Shown piece after piece: positions 25,502-32,548 of a DNA stretch of 36,285 bases. Under the pieces are notes generated by a model. That model saw nothing but the letters and a program-made list of their open reading frames with translations, was not told the origin of the DNA and ran no database searches. Made by a program: the position numbers and the translations under genes. Numbering within the stretch: the stretch's first letter is position 1; every line of letters begins with the position of its first letter. Source of the stretch: Meiothermus luteus. Lineage in GTDB: Bacteria > Deinococcota > Deinococci > Deinococcales > Thermaceae. The DNA is taken from assembly GCF_003574085.1 (NCBI RefSeq), contig NZ_QWKZ01000018.1, forward strand, positions 1 through 36,285, in the 5' to 3' direction.

Positions 25502-28500
25502 ATGCGCATTGAGCGGCTGATTGTTCAGGGCTTCAAGTCGTTTGGCGAGCGGACCAGCCTGGAGTTTGGGCCTGGCGTCTACGGAATTGTGGGGCCCAAC
25601 GGTTCGGGAAAGAGCAACCTGGTGGAGGCCCTGCGCTGGGCGGTGGGGGCCCGGGCCCGGGAGCTTCGGGGGGAGGAAGCGCTTTCCCTGATCTTCCACG
25701 GCTCAGAGGAGCGGGCTCCCCTGGGCTTTGCCGAGGTGACCCTGGAGCTGGGTGGAGGCGGCCGCCGGGTGGTGCTGAGCCGCCGCCTGGAAAGGGACGG
25801 AAGCGGTGAGGTGCGCCTGGGAGGGGTGCGCAGTAGCCTTCGCCAGGTGGAGCAGGCCCTGATGGGCACCGGCCTTTCCCGCAGCGGGTACGCCATCGTG
25901 GGGCAAGGCGAGGTGGGCCAGGTCCTGCAGGCTGGGCCAGCGGTTCTGCTCGGTTATCTGGAGGAGGCCGCGGGGCTACGGGCGGTGGCCCAGGCCAGCC
26001 GGGTGGCCCAGGAACGGCTGGAGGTGGCTGGCCTCGAGCTGGACCAGCGCTCCAAGGAGCTGGCTGAGCGCAGGGCTACCTTGGCCGAAAAGGCCCTCCA
26101 GCTCGAGGCCTCTCGAAAGGCCAAGGCCCTAGCCGCCCGCGCCCTGGCCCTAAAGCGCGGCCTCCTCCTGGCCCGGGTGCGGGAGGCCGAGCAGGAGGCG
26201 GCGGCTTCCCGGGAGAGGGCACAGGCCCTGGAGGCTGAGCGGCAGGGCATTGAGCTGCGGCTGCGGGCTCTAGAAACCCTAAAACAGGAGGCCTCAGAGG
26301 AGCTGGAACGGGCCCAAAGCGCCTACGCCGAGGCCCTGCGCCAGGCCGAGGCCCTGGCTGGGGAGCTGCGGCTGGTAGAGCAGGAGCAGGCTTCGTTGGA
26401 GCGGCTTTTGGGACGGCTCCAGCGGGAGCGGCAGGAGCAGCGGGAGCGGCTTGAGAGGCTCCGTTCGCTAGAACCCCCATCCCCGCCCCAGGAGCCAGAG
26501 CCCAACCCCTCCACCCTGCAGGAGGCCGAGCTTCGCCTGAGGGAGCTTCAGCAAGGCATACGCGCCGAGGAAGAGCGGCTTCGGGTCCGGCGGCGGGCCT
26601 ACGAGGCCTACCTTCAGGCCCAGGCCAGGTATCAAGCCCGCCTGCAGGTCTACGAGGAGGCCCAGGCCCAGCGCGAGGCCCTGGAGGCTGAGGAGGCCCG
26701 CTTGCGCTCTGAACTAGAGGCCCTAAGGGACCGGATTTCCCAGATCCAGGCCCGTGAGCGGGAGCTGCGGGCCAGGCTGGAGGAAGGCCGCCGGGAACAA
26801 GGGCGGCTTTTGGGCGAGGCCCAAGGGGCCCTTTCCGAGGCCCGCCGCCTGGAGGACCTGCTGCGTTCGGGCGCCGACCTGGCCGAGGGGCCTAAGCGGG
26901 CCCGCGCGGCGGGAATCCCCGGCATTATCGGGGTGGTGGCGGATTTGCTGCAGGTACCCGCGGGCCTCGAGCTGGCCCTGGAGGTAGCCCTGGGCGCTCG
27001 GATGCAGTGGGTGCTGGCCGAGGACGAGGGGGCTGCCCAGGCGGCCATTGAGTACCTCAAGCGGCACGGGGGGCGGGCCACCTTCCTCCCTCGAAGCCTG
27101 CTCAAGCCCCCGCGGGGGGGACCAGACCTCAGCGGCCACAGCGGGGTGGTGGGCCAGGCCCGCCGGCTGGTGGCCCTGCCGGCCTGCCCGGAGGCCCTGC
27201 CTGTCCTTCTGGGGGAAACCCTGGTGATGGAGAGCCTCTCTGCGGCCCTGGCCTTGGCCCGCCGCTACCCCCAGCATCCCCGCTTGGTGACCCTGGAAGG
27301 GGAGCTCTTGGAGAGCAGCGGGGCCCTCACCGGAGGACGGATGCAGCGGGGAGGGCAGGCGCTGGCGCTTCGGCGCCGCTACCGGGAGGCCCTTTCAGAG
27401 GCCCAGCGCCTGGAGGAAGAGGCCAGGGCCATCGGAAGACGCCTGGAAGCTCTCCAGGCTGAGCTGGATGGCCTTGGCCTGCCGGCCTTGCGGCAGCAAG
27501 AGGCCCGGTGGGCCTCCGAGCTGGGGGCGCTCCGCTCTAGCCTGGCCCGGCTGGCCCAGGGCCCGCCCCCCCAGGCCCCCACCCCGGTGGAGTCTCCTGA
27601 CCCAGACCGCCTGGAGGGGCTCCGCCGTGAGCAGGAGCTTCTGGCCGCCCAGCTTGCGGCGGCCCGGGAGCTCTACCAGCGCTGGCAGCGCTACCGGGAA
27701 GGACAGGAACGCTACTGCCTGGCCCAGCAGGAAGCCCGACAGGTGGAGGAGCGCATTGCGGCTTTGCAGGCTGAGGAGGAGGAGCTGTCCCAGCGGCGCT
27801 CGGCCCTCTTGGAGCGCAAAGAGGCCCTGCAGCGGGCCCGTGAGGCGCTTCGGCTTAGGCCTTTGGAAGAGCGCCTGGACCTGGCCCGGCAGCAAAACCG
27901 CGTCTTAGACGAGGAGGGGCGGCGCCTTCTGGCTCGAGCCAACCAGCTTCTGGCCGAGCTGGAGGCCCTCCACCTGGCCCAGGCCCGCCGCGAGGCCGCT
28001 GCGGAAACCCTGCGTCAGGAGCTGGCCACGCTGCCCCCGGGGCCGGCCGAGACGGGGTCGGTCCGCAGCCTGGCTCGAGCCCTGGCCGAGGTTGAGGCGG
28101 CCCTGGGTTCCTTGGGCCCCGTCAACCACCTGGCCGAGCAGGAACACGCCCACCTGGAGGAGGAGGTGGGCCGGCTCGAGGCGGCCCTGCAGGAGGCAGA
28201 AGCGGCCGCAAAGCGCCTAGAGGAGGAGCTTCGGCGGGTTGAGTCAGACTACCGGGGGCGGCTGGAGCGGGTCTATGCCCGCTTTAAGGAGCGCTTCGCC
28301 CACTACGCCAAGGCCCTGCTGGACGCCGAGGTCGGCCTGGAAAAGGGCCCCCAGGGGCTCGAGCTGGTGCTCAGACCCGCCGGTAAGCGCACCGTGAACC
28401 TGGGCCTCCTGTCCATGGGGGAGCGCACCATGGGGGCTTTGGCCTTTCTTTTCGCACTCGCGGAGATTGGGGAAGGGAATGGGCTTCCTATCGCCGTGCT

Positions 28501-28702
28501 AGACGAGGTGGACGCGCCTTTGGATGAGGCCAACCTTCAGCGCTTTTGCGGCTTTCTGCGGCGCTTTGGGGCCCAGACCCAGTTCATTCTGGTTACCCAC
28601 CAGAAGCGCACCATGGAGGCCTGCGACGCCCTCTACGGGGTGACCACCGACCGGGGGATAAGCCGGGTCTACAGCATCAGGCGGGCCGAGGCGTTGGCCT
28701 GA
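25502..28702 (+). CDS. smc: Chromosome segregation protein SMC
   Basis: This 1066-residue condensin subunit is shorter than the usual 1150-1200, mostly in the coiled coils. Walker A is GPNGSGKSN (31-39). The first coiled coil is about 160-450, the hinge about 455-600 (IPGIIGVVADLLQV...), and the second coiled coil about 610-900. The head has Walker B AVLDEVDAPLDE (Asp1001, Glu1002) and the H-loop FILVTHQKRTM. The ABC signature reads LLSMGERTMGALAF (969-982), with Met where LSGGE is usual. GGAG lies seven bases before the ATG. It starts 14 bases after the GerMN gene. ScpA and ScpB are not in the window. Confidence 0.95.
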   Translation: MRIERLIVQGFKSFGERTSLEFGPGVYGIVGPNGSGKSNLVEALRWAVGARARELRGEEALSLIFHGSEERAPLGFAEVTLELGGGGRRVVLSRRLERDGSGEVRLGGVRSSLRQVEQALMGTGLSRSGYAIVGQGEVGQVLQAGPAVLLGYLEEAAGLRAVAQASRVAQERLEVAGLELDQRSKELAERRATLAEKALQLEASRKAKALAARALALKRGLLLARVREAEQEAAASRERAQALEAERQGIELRLRALETLKQEASEELERAQSAYAEALRQAEALAGELRLVEQEQASLERLLGRLQRERQEQRERLERLRSLEPPSPPQEPEPNPSTLQEAELRLRELQQGIRAEEERLRVRRRAYEAYLQAQARYQARLQVYEEAQAQREALEAEEARLRSELEALRDRISQIQARERELRARLEEGRREQGRLLGEAQGALSEARRLEDLLRSGADLAEGPKRARAAGIPGIIGVVADLLQVPAGLELALEVALGARMQWVLAEDEGAAQAAIEYLKRHGGRATFLPRSLLKPPRGGPDLSGHSGVVGQARRLVALPACPEALPVLLGETLVMESLSAALALARRYPQHPRLVTLEGELLESSGALTGGRMQRGGQALALRRRYREALSEAQRLEEEARAIGRRLEALQAELDGLGLPALRQQEARWASELGALRSSLARLAQGPPPQAPTPVESPDPDRLEGLRREQELLAAQLAAARELYQRWQRYREGQERYCLAQQEARQVEERIAALQAEEEELSQRRSALLERKEALQRAREALRLRPLEERLDLARQQNRVLDEEGRRLLARANQLLAELEALHLAQARREAAAETLRQELATLPPGPAETGSVRSLARALAEVEAALGSLGPVNHLAEQEHAHLEEEVGRLEAALQEAEAAAKRLEEELRRVESDYRGRLERVYARFKERFAHYAKALLDAEVGLEKGPQGLELVLRPAGKRTVNLGLLSMGERTMGALAFLFALAEIGEGNGLPIAVLDEVDAPLDEANLQRFCGFLRRFGAQTQFILVTHQKRTMEACDALYGVTTDRGISRVYSIRRAEALA

Positions 28703-28704
28703 GC

Positions 28705-29541
28705 CTAGCCCCGCCGGCCTGGGGCTTCCCGCCCATAGGGGATGGGCACGTACTGGACGCTGGGTTTTCCCCCGCGCGGTTGGGGGTACATGCCCATCAG
28801 CTCGTAGACCTCTAGGGGCATCTCGGTGGAGACCCGTAGGCCCAGGCTACGAGCCTCCTCTACGCTGATGGGGTAGTCGTGGGTCCAGGTGCCCTGGGAG
28901 AGAAGCTCCGCTAGGGCCTCACTCTTCTCCTGGTCAAAGTGCTTGCGCAGCAGTCCCGCTACGGTCCGCTTGACCTGGGCCAGGGCCTTCCGGGCCACAT
29001 CGGCCATAATCAAGGTCTGGTCGTCAATCTCAGCGATGGGTTTTTGCTCGAGCACCTTCAGGATGGAGGCGGCGGGGTACTGGCCAAGCTGTGGGTCAAC
29101 CGGCCCCAGCACCGCATTTTCGTCCATCACAATTTCGTCGGCGGCCAAGGCGATTAGGGTGCCGCCGGACATGGCGTAGTGGGGGATGAAGACCGTGACC
29201 TTGGCAGGGTGCTTTAGAAGGGCTTCGGCGATTTGCTCGGCGGCCAGCACCAGCCCACCCGGGGTGTGCAGCACCAGGTCAATGGGAATCTCCTTGTCGG
29301 TGAGCCGTATGGCCCGCAGGACCTGCTCTGAGTCGTCAATGTCAATGTAGCGGGCAAAGGGAATTCCCAGGAAGGAAAAGCCTTCTTGCCGATGGATAAG
29401 GGTGATGACCCGGCTTTTACGCTTCCGCTCCAGGTCGGTGATCCGTCGGGCGCGGGCGGCCAGCAGCATCTGCTGGTTGAAGTAGGGGCTCAGGGCGGAG
29501 AGGATGAAGAAGAGCCAGAACAGCTGGAAGAAAATTTCCAT
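28705..29541 (-). CDS. SDH-family (ClpP-fold) membrane serine protease
   Basis: This 278-residue protein belongs to the SDH_sah (Pfam PF01972; "serine dehydrogenase proteinase") group of the SppA/ClpP fold. An N-terminal membrane helix (1-22) precedes a basic linker. The core has HTPGG (oxyanion segment, 92-96), the nucleophile Ser125 in HYAMSGGTLIALAADEI, the VLGPVDPQLGQ segment, and WTHDYPI with the likely His. It is the second ClpP-fold membrane protease in the window after the NfeD gene. The ATG at 29541 has AGGAGG four bases upstream. The preceding spacer (29542-29613) holds a TACGAT box (29567-29572), a possible -10. Confidence 0.88.
   Translation of the reverse strand: MEIFFQLFWLFFILSALSPYFNQQMLLAARARRITDLERKRKSRVITLIHRQEGFSFLGIPFARYIDIDDSEQVLRAIRLTDKEIPIDLVLHTPGGLVLAAEQIAEALLKHPAKVTVFIPHYAMSGGTLIALAADEIVMDENAVLGPVDPQLGQYPAASILKVLEQKPIAEIDDQTLIMADVARKALAQVKRTVAGLLRKHFDQEKSEALAELLSQGTWTHDYPISVEEARSLGLRVSTEMPLEVYELMGMYPQPRGGKPSVQYVPIPYGREAPGRRG
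28707..28726 (+). terminator. Weak hairpin at the smc / SDH-protease junction
   Basis: AGCCCC (28707-28712) and GGGGCT (28721-28726) can pair around an 8-base loop just past the smc stop, followed by only TT. It overlaps the 3' end of the convergent protease gene. Confidence 0.25.
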
Positions 29542-29613
29542 GGGGCCTCCTTTAGCGTTGCCGCCTATCGTACCAGCCAGGAGCGGGGTGCGTCGGCGGG
29601 CAGTATGCCCTCC

Positions 29614-30048
29614 TCAACCTGCGGGCTTTCTTTCCTTTCCGTATGGAAAGGCGATGGCCAGGGCCCGGGCCCCAATTAGGGCCAGGATGCCCGCGCTCCA
29701 GACCAGGACGTCTGCCCCACGGATGTCGCCGGAGAAAAGCCCCAGCATCATCTCCCGCAGCACAAAGACTACCGCCACCTCCACCAGGATTTCAGCCCGG
29801 ATGCGCTCGTACTCAAAGTAGTCCACGAAGGCCCGAACCAGCTCGAGCACCACCACTAGTGAGAGGATGTTGGTTACCAGGTCCTTTAGCCCCAGCCGCA
29901 CGGTGGGCTGGCTGAAGGCCAGGCCAAGGTCAAGCAGGGTCCGGGCTACGCTCACCAGGAGCCCAACCAAAAGGGCCACCAGGGCCAGGTTGAAAATTAT
30001 CCGGGTGACGATCCGGAAAAACATCAGCAAGTTTTTCTGGGTAACCAT
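29614..30048 (-). CDS. PsiE-like four-helix membrane protein
   Basis: This 144-residue protein has four hydrophobic helices (about 12-36, 55-75, 85-103 and 112-132) and the family-like pattern FEYERIRAEILVEVAVVFVLREM of phosphate-starvation-inducible PsiE proteins. The function of the family is unknown. The ATG at 30048 follows a TAGACT box by 7 bases and has no Shine-Dalgarno sequence, so it is probably leaderless and transcribed apart from the recombinase gene, whose TGA abuts that box. Confidence 0.78.
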   Translation of the reverse strand: MVTQKNLLMFFRIVTRIIFNLALVALLVGLLVSVARTLLDLGLAFSQPTVRLGLKDLVTNILSLVVVLELVRAFVDYFEYERIRAEILVEVAVVFVLREMMLGLFSGDIRGADVLVWSAGILALIGARALAIAFPYGKERKPAG

Positions 30049-30055
30049 TGCCTAG

Positions 30056-30061
30056 AGTCTA
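30056..30061 (-). promoter_or_regulatory. Leaderless -10 box of the PsiE-like gene
   Basis: TAGACT on the minus strand lies directly next to the recombinase TGA (30062-30064) and ends 7 bases before the ATG at 30048. No good -35 was seen. Confidence 0.45.
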
Positions 30062-31096
30062 TCAGCTTTCTTCCTCGAGCCTGTCCACCAGGGAAAAAAG
30101 CCCTTCCATATCCATCTTGGCGTAAATTGCGCTGGTGTTCACGTTGGCGTGGCCCAAAAGCCTGGCGGTGGCGTGGAGGTCCCGGCTCTTTCTGTAGATG
30201 CGGGTGCCCGCGGTGTGCCTGAGCAGGTGGGCCCCGTAGTAGCGGGGGGGAAAACCCAAGGTGCGGTAGTGCCGATTGAGCCGCTCCCGCAAGGTCTTCT
30301 CGGTCATGCCCCGGCCATGGCCCTTGCGCTCTCCCAGGTTGATGAGCAGGTGTTTATCGCCAGGGCGGGCGTGGGCCCGGCGGACTAGCAGCCAGGCCGA
30401 AAGCTCCTCGGCCAGCGAGCGGGAAATGGGAACGCTGCGCCGCTTCCCGCCTTTTCCGGTTACCTCGAGCAGCCGTTCCTCCAGGTGCACCTCCGGTAGC
30501 TCCAAGTTAACAACCTCACTTATGCGCAGTCCGGCTTCGCCCATGAGCCGTACCGCCAGCCGGTCTCGGCGGGCCTGGGGCTCGTCGTGGGCTAGATGGG
30601 CCAGGAGCCTCTGGTAAAGCTCCAAGGGCAGGGCTGGGCGGCGTTCGTGGGCTGGGGTGGGGTCCTGCGGGGCCCGTGCCTGGGGCAGCTCGGCGGCTTT
30701 GGCCCAGGCTAGGGCCCGGTAAAATGAACGCACCGCGGCCAGGTAGGTAGCGATGCTGCCGGGTTTGAGGGGGCTGGGGTTTGGGTTGAGGTGCCCGCCT
30801 TGGGTTTCCAGGTCGTGTACCCAGCGGTCAAGGTCATCGCCGGTGGCCTTCAAGATTTCTATCTTAGGCCCACAGGCCCCGGGCGGCCAGGCCCAGGCCA
30901 GATAGTCGCGGATGGCCACCTGGTACAGGGCTAGGGTTTTTGGGCTCAGCCGGGCCCGTTTGCGGCCCTTGAGCACCAGGTAGGCATGGTGTAGCTCGAG
31001 CAGCTTTTCCTCGTCGCGCTCGTGCGCGGCTCGAATGGCCTCAAGGCGCCGCTTGGCGGGGTTTTGCCAGGTGCTCAGGGGAACTAGAGCGCCCAT
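30062..31096 (-). CDS. Xer-type tyrosine recombinase
   Basis: This 344-residue protein is a complete tyrosine recombinase: N-terminal SAM-like DNA-binding domain (about 30-150) and catalytic domain with Arg191 (AGLRISEV), Lys at 215-218 (TGKGGKRR), His290 and Arg293 (AHLLRHTAGT), His316 (LLGHANVNTS) and the nucleophile Tyr325 (AIYAK). Length and the GHANVNTS signature fit XerC/XerD-like chromosome-dimer resolvases rather than phage integrases, with an N-terminal extension of roughly 30-40 residues over typical XerD. The ATG at 31096 lies 6 bases after TATAGT (leaderless). A large dif-like palindrome lies 14 bases upstream of the start, so this may be a single-recombinase Xer system with its site beside its gene. 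Confidence 0.9.
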   Translation of the reverse strand: MGALVPLSTWQNPAKRRLEAIRAAHERDEEKLLELHHAYLVLKGRKRARLSPKTLALYQVAIRDYLAWAWPPGACGPKIEILKATGDDLDRWVHDLETQGGHLNPNPSPLKPGSIATYLAAVRSFYRALAWAKAAELPQARAPQDPTPAHERRPALPLELYQRLLAHLAHDEPQARRDRLAVRLMGEAGLRISEVVNLELPEVHLEERLLEVTGKGGKRRSVPISRSLAEELSAWLLVRRAHARPGDKHLLINLGERKGHGRGMTEKTLRERLNRHYRTLGFPPRYYGAHLLRHTAGTRIYRKSRDLHATARLLGHANVNTSAIYAKMDMEGLFSLVDRLEEES

Positions 31097-31102
31097 GGGG
31101 CC

Positions 31103-31108
31103 ACTATA
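31103..31108 (-). promoter_or_regulatory. Leaderless -10 box of the recombinase gene
   Basis: TATAGT on the minus strand ends 6 bases before the ATG at 31096. The -35 region falls inside the dif-like palindrome, so recombinase binding there could repress its own gene. Confidence 0.55.
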
Positions 31109-31110
31109 CC

Positions 31111-31144
31111 AAAAAGTGCGTTTAGGTATATAAACGCACTTTTT
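31111..31144. repeat. dif-like palindrome next to the recombinase gene
   Basis: Two perfect 14-bp inverted arms (31111-31124 and 31131-31144) flank a 6-bp centre GGTATA (31125-31130). The inner 11+6+11 layout (31114-31141) equals a dif site: left arm AAGTGCGTTTA, right arm TAAACGCACTT. E. coli dif has left arm GGTGCGCATAA and centre TGTATA, so both the GTGCG core and centre are similar. The outer A5/T5 would also allow a weak bidirectional terminator, which is the main alternative. Confidence 0.6.
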
Positions 31145-31209
31145 GTGTTGGGAACCCAGCGGCCCACGGGCGTTCAGACCGGATTAAGGATGGCTTTACT
31201 ACCCTCTGT

Positions 31210-31293
31210 CCTGGAGCATCCAAGCTCCAGGAGGTGGAGATGAAAGCAGAGATGAAAGGCGCCCGGCGCACGGCTCCTCTCTCTGAGAGGAGC
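31210..31293 (+). repeat. Two perfect hairpins upstream of a broken lipoprotein gene
   Basis: Hairpin 1: CCTGGAGC (31210-31217) and GCTCCAGG (31224-31231), 6-base loop. Hairpin 2: GCTCCTCTC (31273-31281) and GAGAGGAGC (31285-31293), 3-base loop. The 3' arm of hairpin 2 holds the GAGGAG ribosome-site sequence, so folding would mask it. The remaining bases from 31145 to 31307 show only a short possible frame starting at ATG 31240. Confidence 0.5.
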
Positions 31294-31307
31294 ATCCGCC
31301 GCGGTGG

Positions 31308-31572
31308 GTGGCGGGCCTCCTGCTGGTCCTTTCCGCCTGCACCCAGCCCACCGCTTCCCCTCTCCAGGACCTGGCCCAGGCGAAGGCGGTGGTGCACACC
31401 CAAAGCCAGCAGGTTTTGGCGGAGGCGGCTTTCGCGGGGGTGTTCTCCCAGGGAGTTGCGGCTTTGGATGCGGCTGTACGGCCTTTTGCCCTTGCCCGGG
31501 ACAGGGAGGAGAACATCTACCTGGTGGGGGCAAGGCCGGTTCTAGACCCCGCTTCCCCTCCCCCCTTTGTGG
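31308..31572 (+). pseudogene. Remnant of a lipoprotein gene cut by the insertion sequence
   Basis: The frame reads a lipoprotein signal core (VAGLLLVLSAC, lipobox Cys) and a mature part (TQPTASPLQDLAQAKAVVHT, ...GVAALDAAVRPFALA, ...NIYLVGARPVLDP). It lacks a proper start. A stop lies at 31284 in this frame, and the natural N-terminus with Arg residues (RSIRRG) is one frame off, beginning at ATG 31240 behind AGGAGGTGG. The 3' end runs into the transposase region and continues as unrelated residues to 31631. No matching second half was found on the other side of the element. Family unknown. Confidence 0.6.
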
Positions 31573-32440
31573 TCATCCGCTGCCCGAGCAAGCGCCCTTG
31601 TTACGCTTCAAGAGAACCCGGCTGCGAATGAGGTTATGCACCAGAAGGATGAGGTTGACCCGAGCCACCAGCCCCCAGTAGGAGCGGGCTTCTATCCTGT
31701 GCAACCCCAATGACCGCACCATTACACTGAACCGGGTCTCGATCCAGTTGCGCACCTTCCCCATCCAATCCTTCCACCCTGTCTCCACCACCTTCCCTCC
31801 CCTAAGCCGGTAGGGAGGCGTCTGGATACCCTGAACCCACCGGAAGCCCCGATCCCCCAGGACCGCGGGCAGTCGGCTACCAGCTCCCTCCCCCAGGTTT
31901 CCCGGGCGTTCCCAGAAAGGAGGGCATAACGGAAGAAGAGGCCTCGCTCGTTCATCACTGACATCAGTACGTACCCGCGCCCCCAAAGGGCCCACCCCCA
32001 CGGCGGCTTCAGGGAGATCCAGGCTATGCATGCGGTGACCTTGGGCCAGGGGGAGGGGCTTCAGGTCGACCACCTGGAGGAGGTGGGCCAGCAGCCCCTG
32101 GGCCTTCTGCAGTACGCGGTAGCAGCGGGAGAGGTGGGGGAGGGAGGGGAAGTAGGCCTTGAGGGTGGCTTTAGCGGAGAGGAAGCCTTTGGCGGGATCC
32201 TGGCCTTGTAGCAGGAGAAAGATGGCGAGGGCCAGGAGTTCCGCCAGGGTAGCCTTCTGGTGCTTTTGTTTCTTGGGGAGGCGGATTCCTTGGGCCTTCA
32301 GCGCTTTGAGCTGGTCATCTACCCAGATATAGGTAGCTGTCAGGAGGGTCTCTGCATCAAGATGGTAGAGGGGGTGCTCGCGATCTGAGTGCATTAGCAC
32401 CCCCTCTTTTTTCACATCTCGGAGTCCAGATCAAGTAGCA
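31570..32440 (-). mobile_element. IS982-like insertion sequence, ends not resolved
   Basis: The element carries one transposase gene on the minus strand. I could not find matching terminal inverted repeats, so both boundaries are estimates from the end of the lipoprotein remnant on the left and the start of the transposase leader on the right. It interrupts the lipoprotein remnant. Confidence 0.55.
31573..32394 (-). pseudogene. IS982-like DDE transposase with two compensating frameshifts
   Basis: The N-terminal part (WVDDQLKAL, LAELLALAIFLLLQGQ, LKAYFPSLPHLSRCYRVLQ) and C-terminal part (LGDRGFRWVQG, WIETRFSVMVRSLGLHRIEA) fit IS982-type transposases, with Asp in SLDLPEA, Asp in GDRGF and Glu in WIETRFS as the DDE set. 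Between about 31997 and 31875 the open frame reads unrelated residues, while the frame next to it reads a plausible transposase segment (WGRGYVLMSVMNERGLFFRY, then ALLSGNARETWGRELVA). One extra G in the run at 31995-31999 and one missing base near 31874 explain this. The protein is probably inactive. Start ATG 32394 with GAGGGGG upstream; the last residues may lie outside the element. Confidence 0.7.
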
Positions 32441-32503
32441 CACGAAGGTATTAGATGACTTTAACTCCCTCATCAAGTAGCGGTGGGGGATGCCTGGAGT
32501 TAA
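32430..32503. repeat. Direct and inverted repeats upstream of the large lipoprotein gene
   Basis: ATCAAGTAGC occurs twice (32430-32439 and 32472-32481), 42 bases apart. TTAACTCC (32461-32468) is inverted as GGAGTTAA (32496-32503). The second is followed by a short GGTT/AACC inverted pair. These may be regulator sites or marks of the insertion-sequence end. No clear -35/-10 was found here. Confidence 0.4.
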
Positions 32504-32548
32504 GGTTTTTGTAACCTCCGCTGCCCCAGGATGGAAGGGAGGTGCAGC

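Noticed and set aside
31111-31144. Reading the palindrome only as an intrinsic terminator
   Set aside because: A5/T5 flanks make it possible, but no gene end on either strand needs it there, and the 11-6-11 geometry beside a recombinase gene fits a recombination site better. Kept as the alternative.
31570-32440. Terminal inverted repeats of the insertion sequence
   Set aside because: I compared both candidate ends and found no convincing match, so none are annotated.
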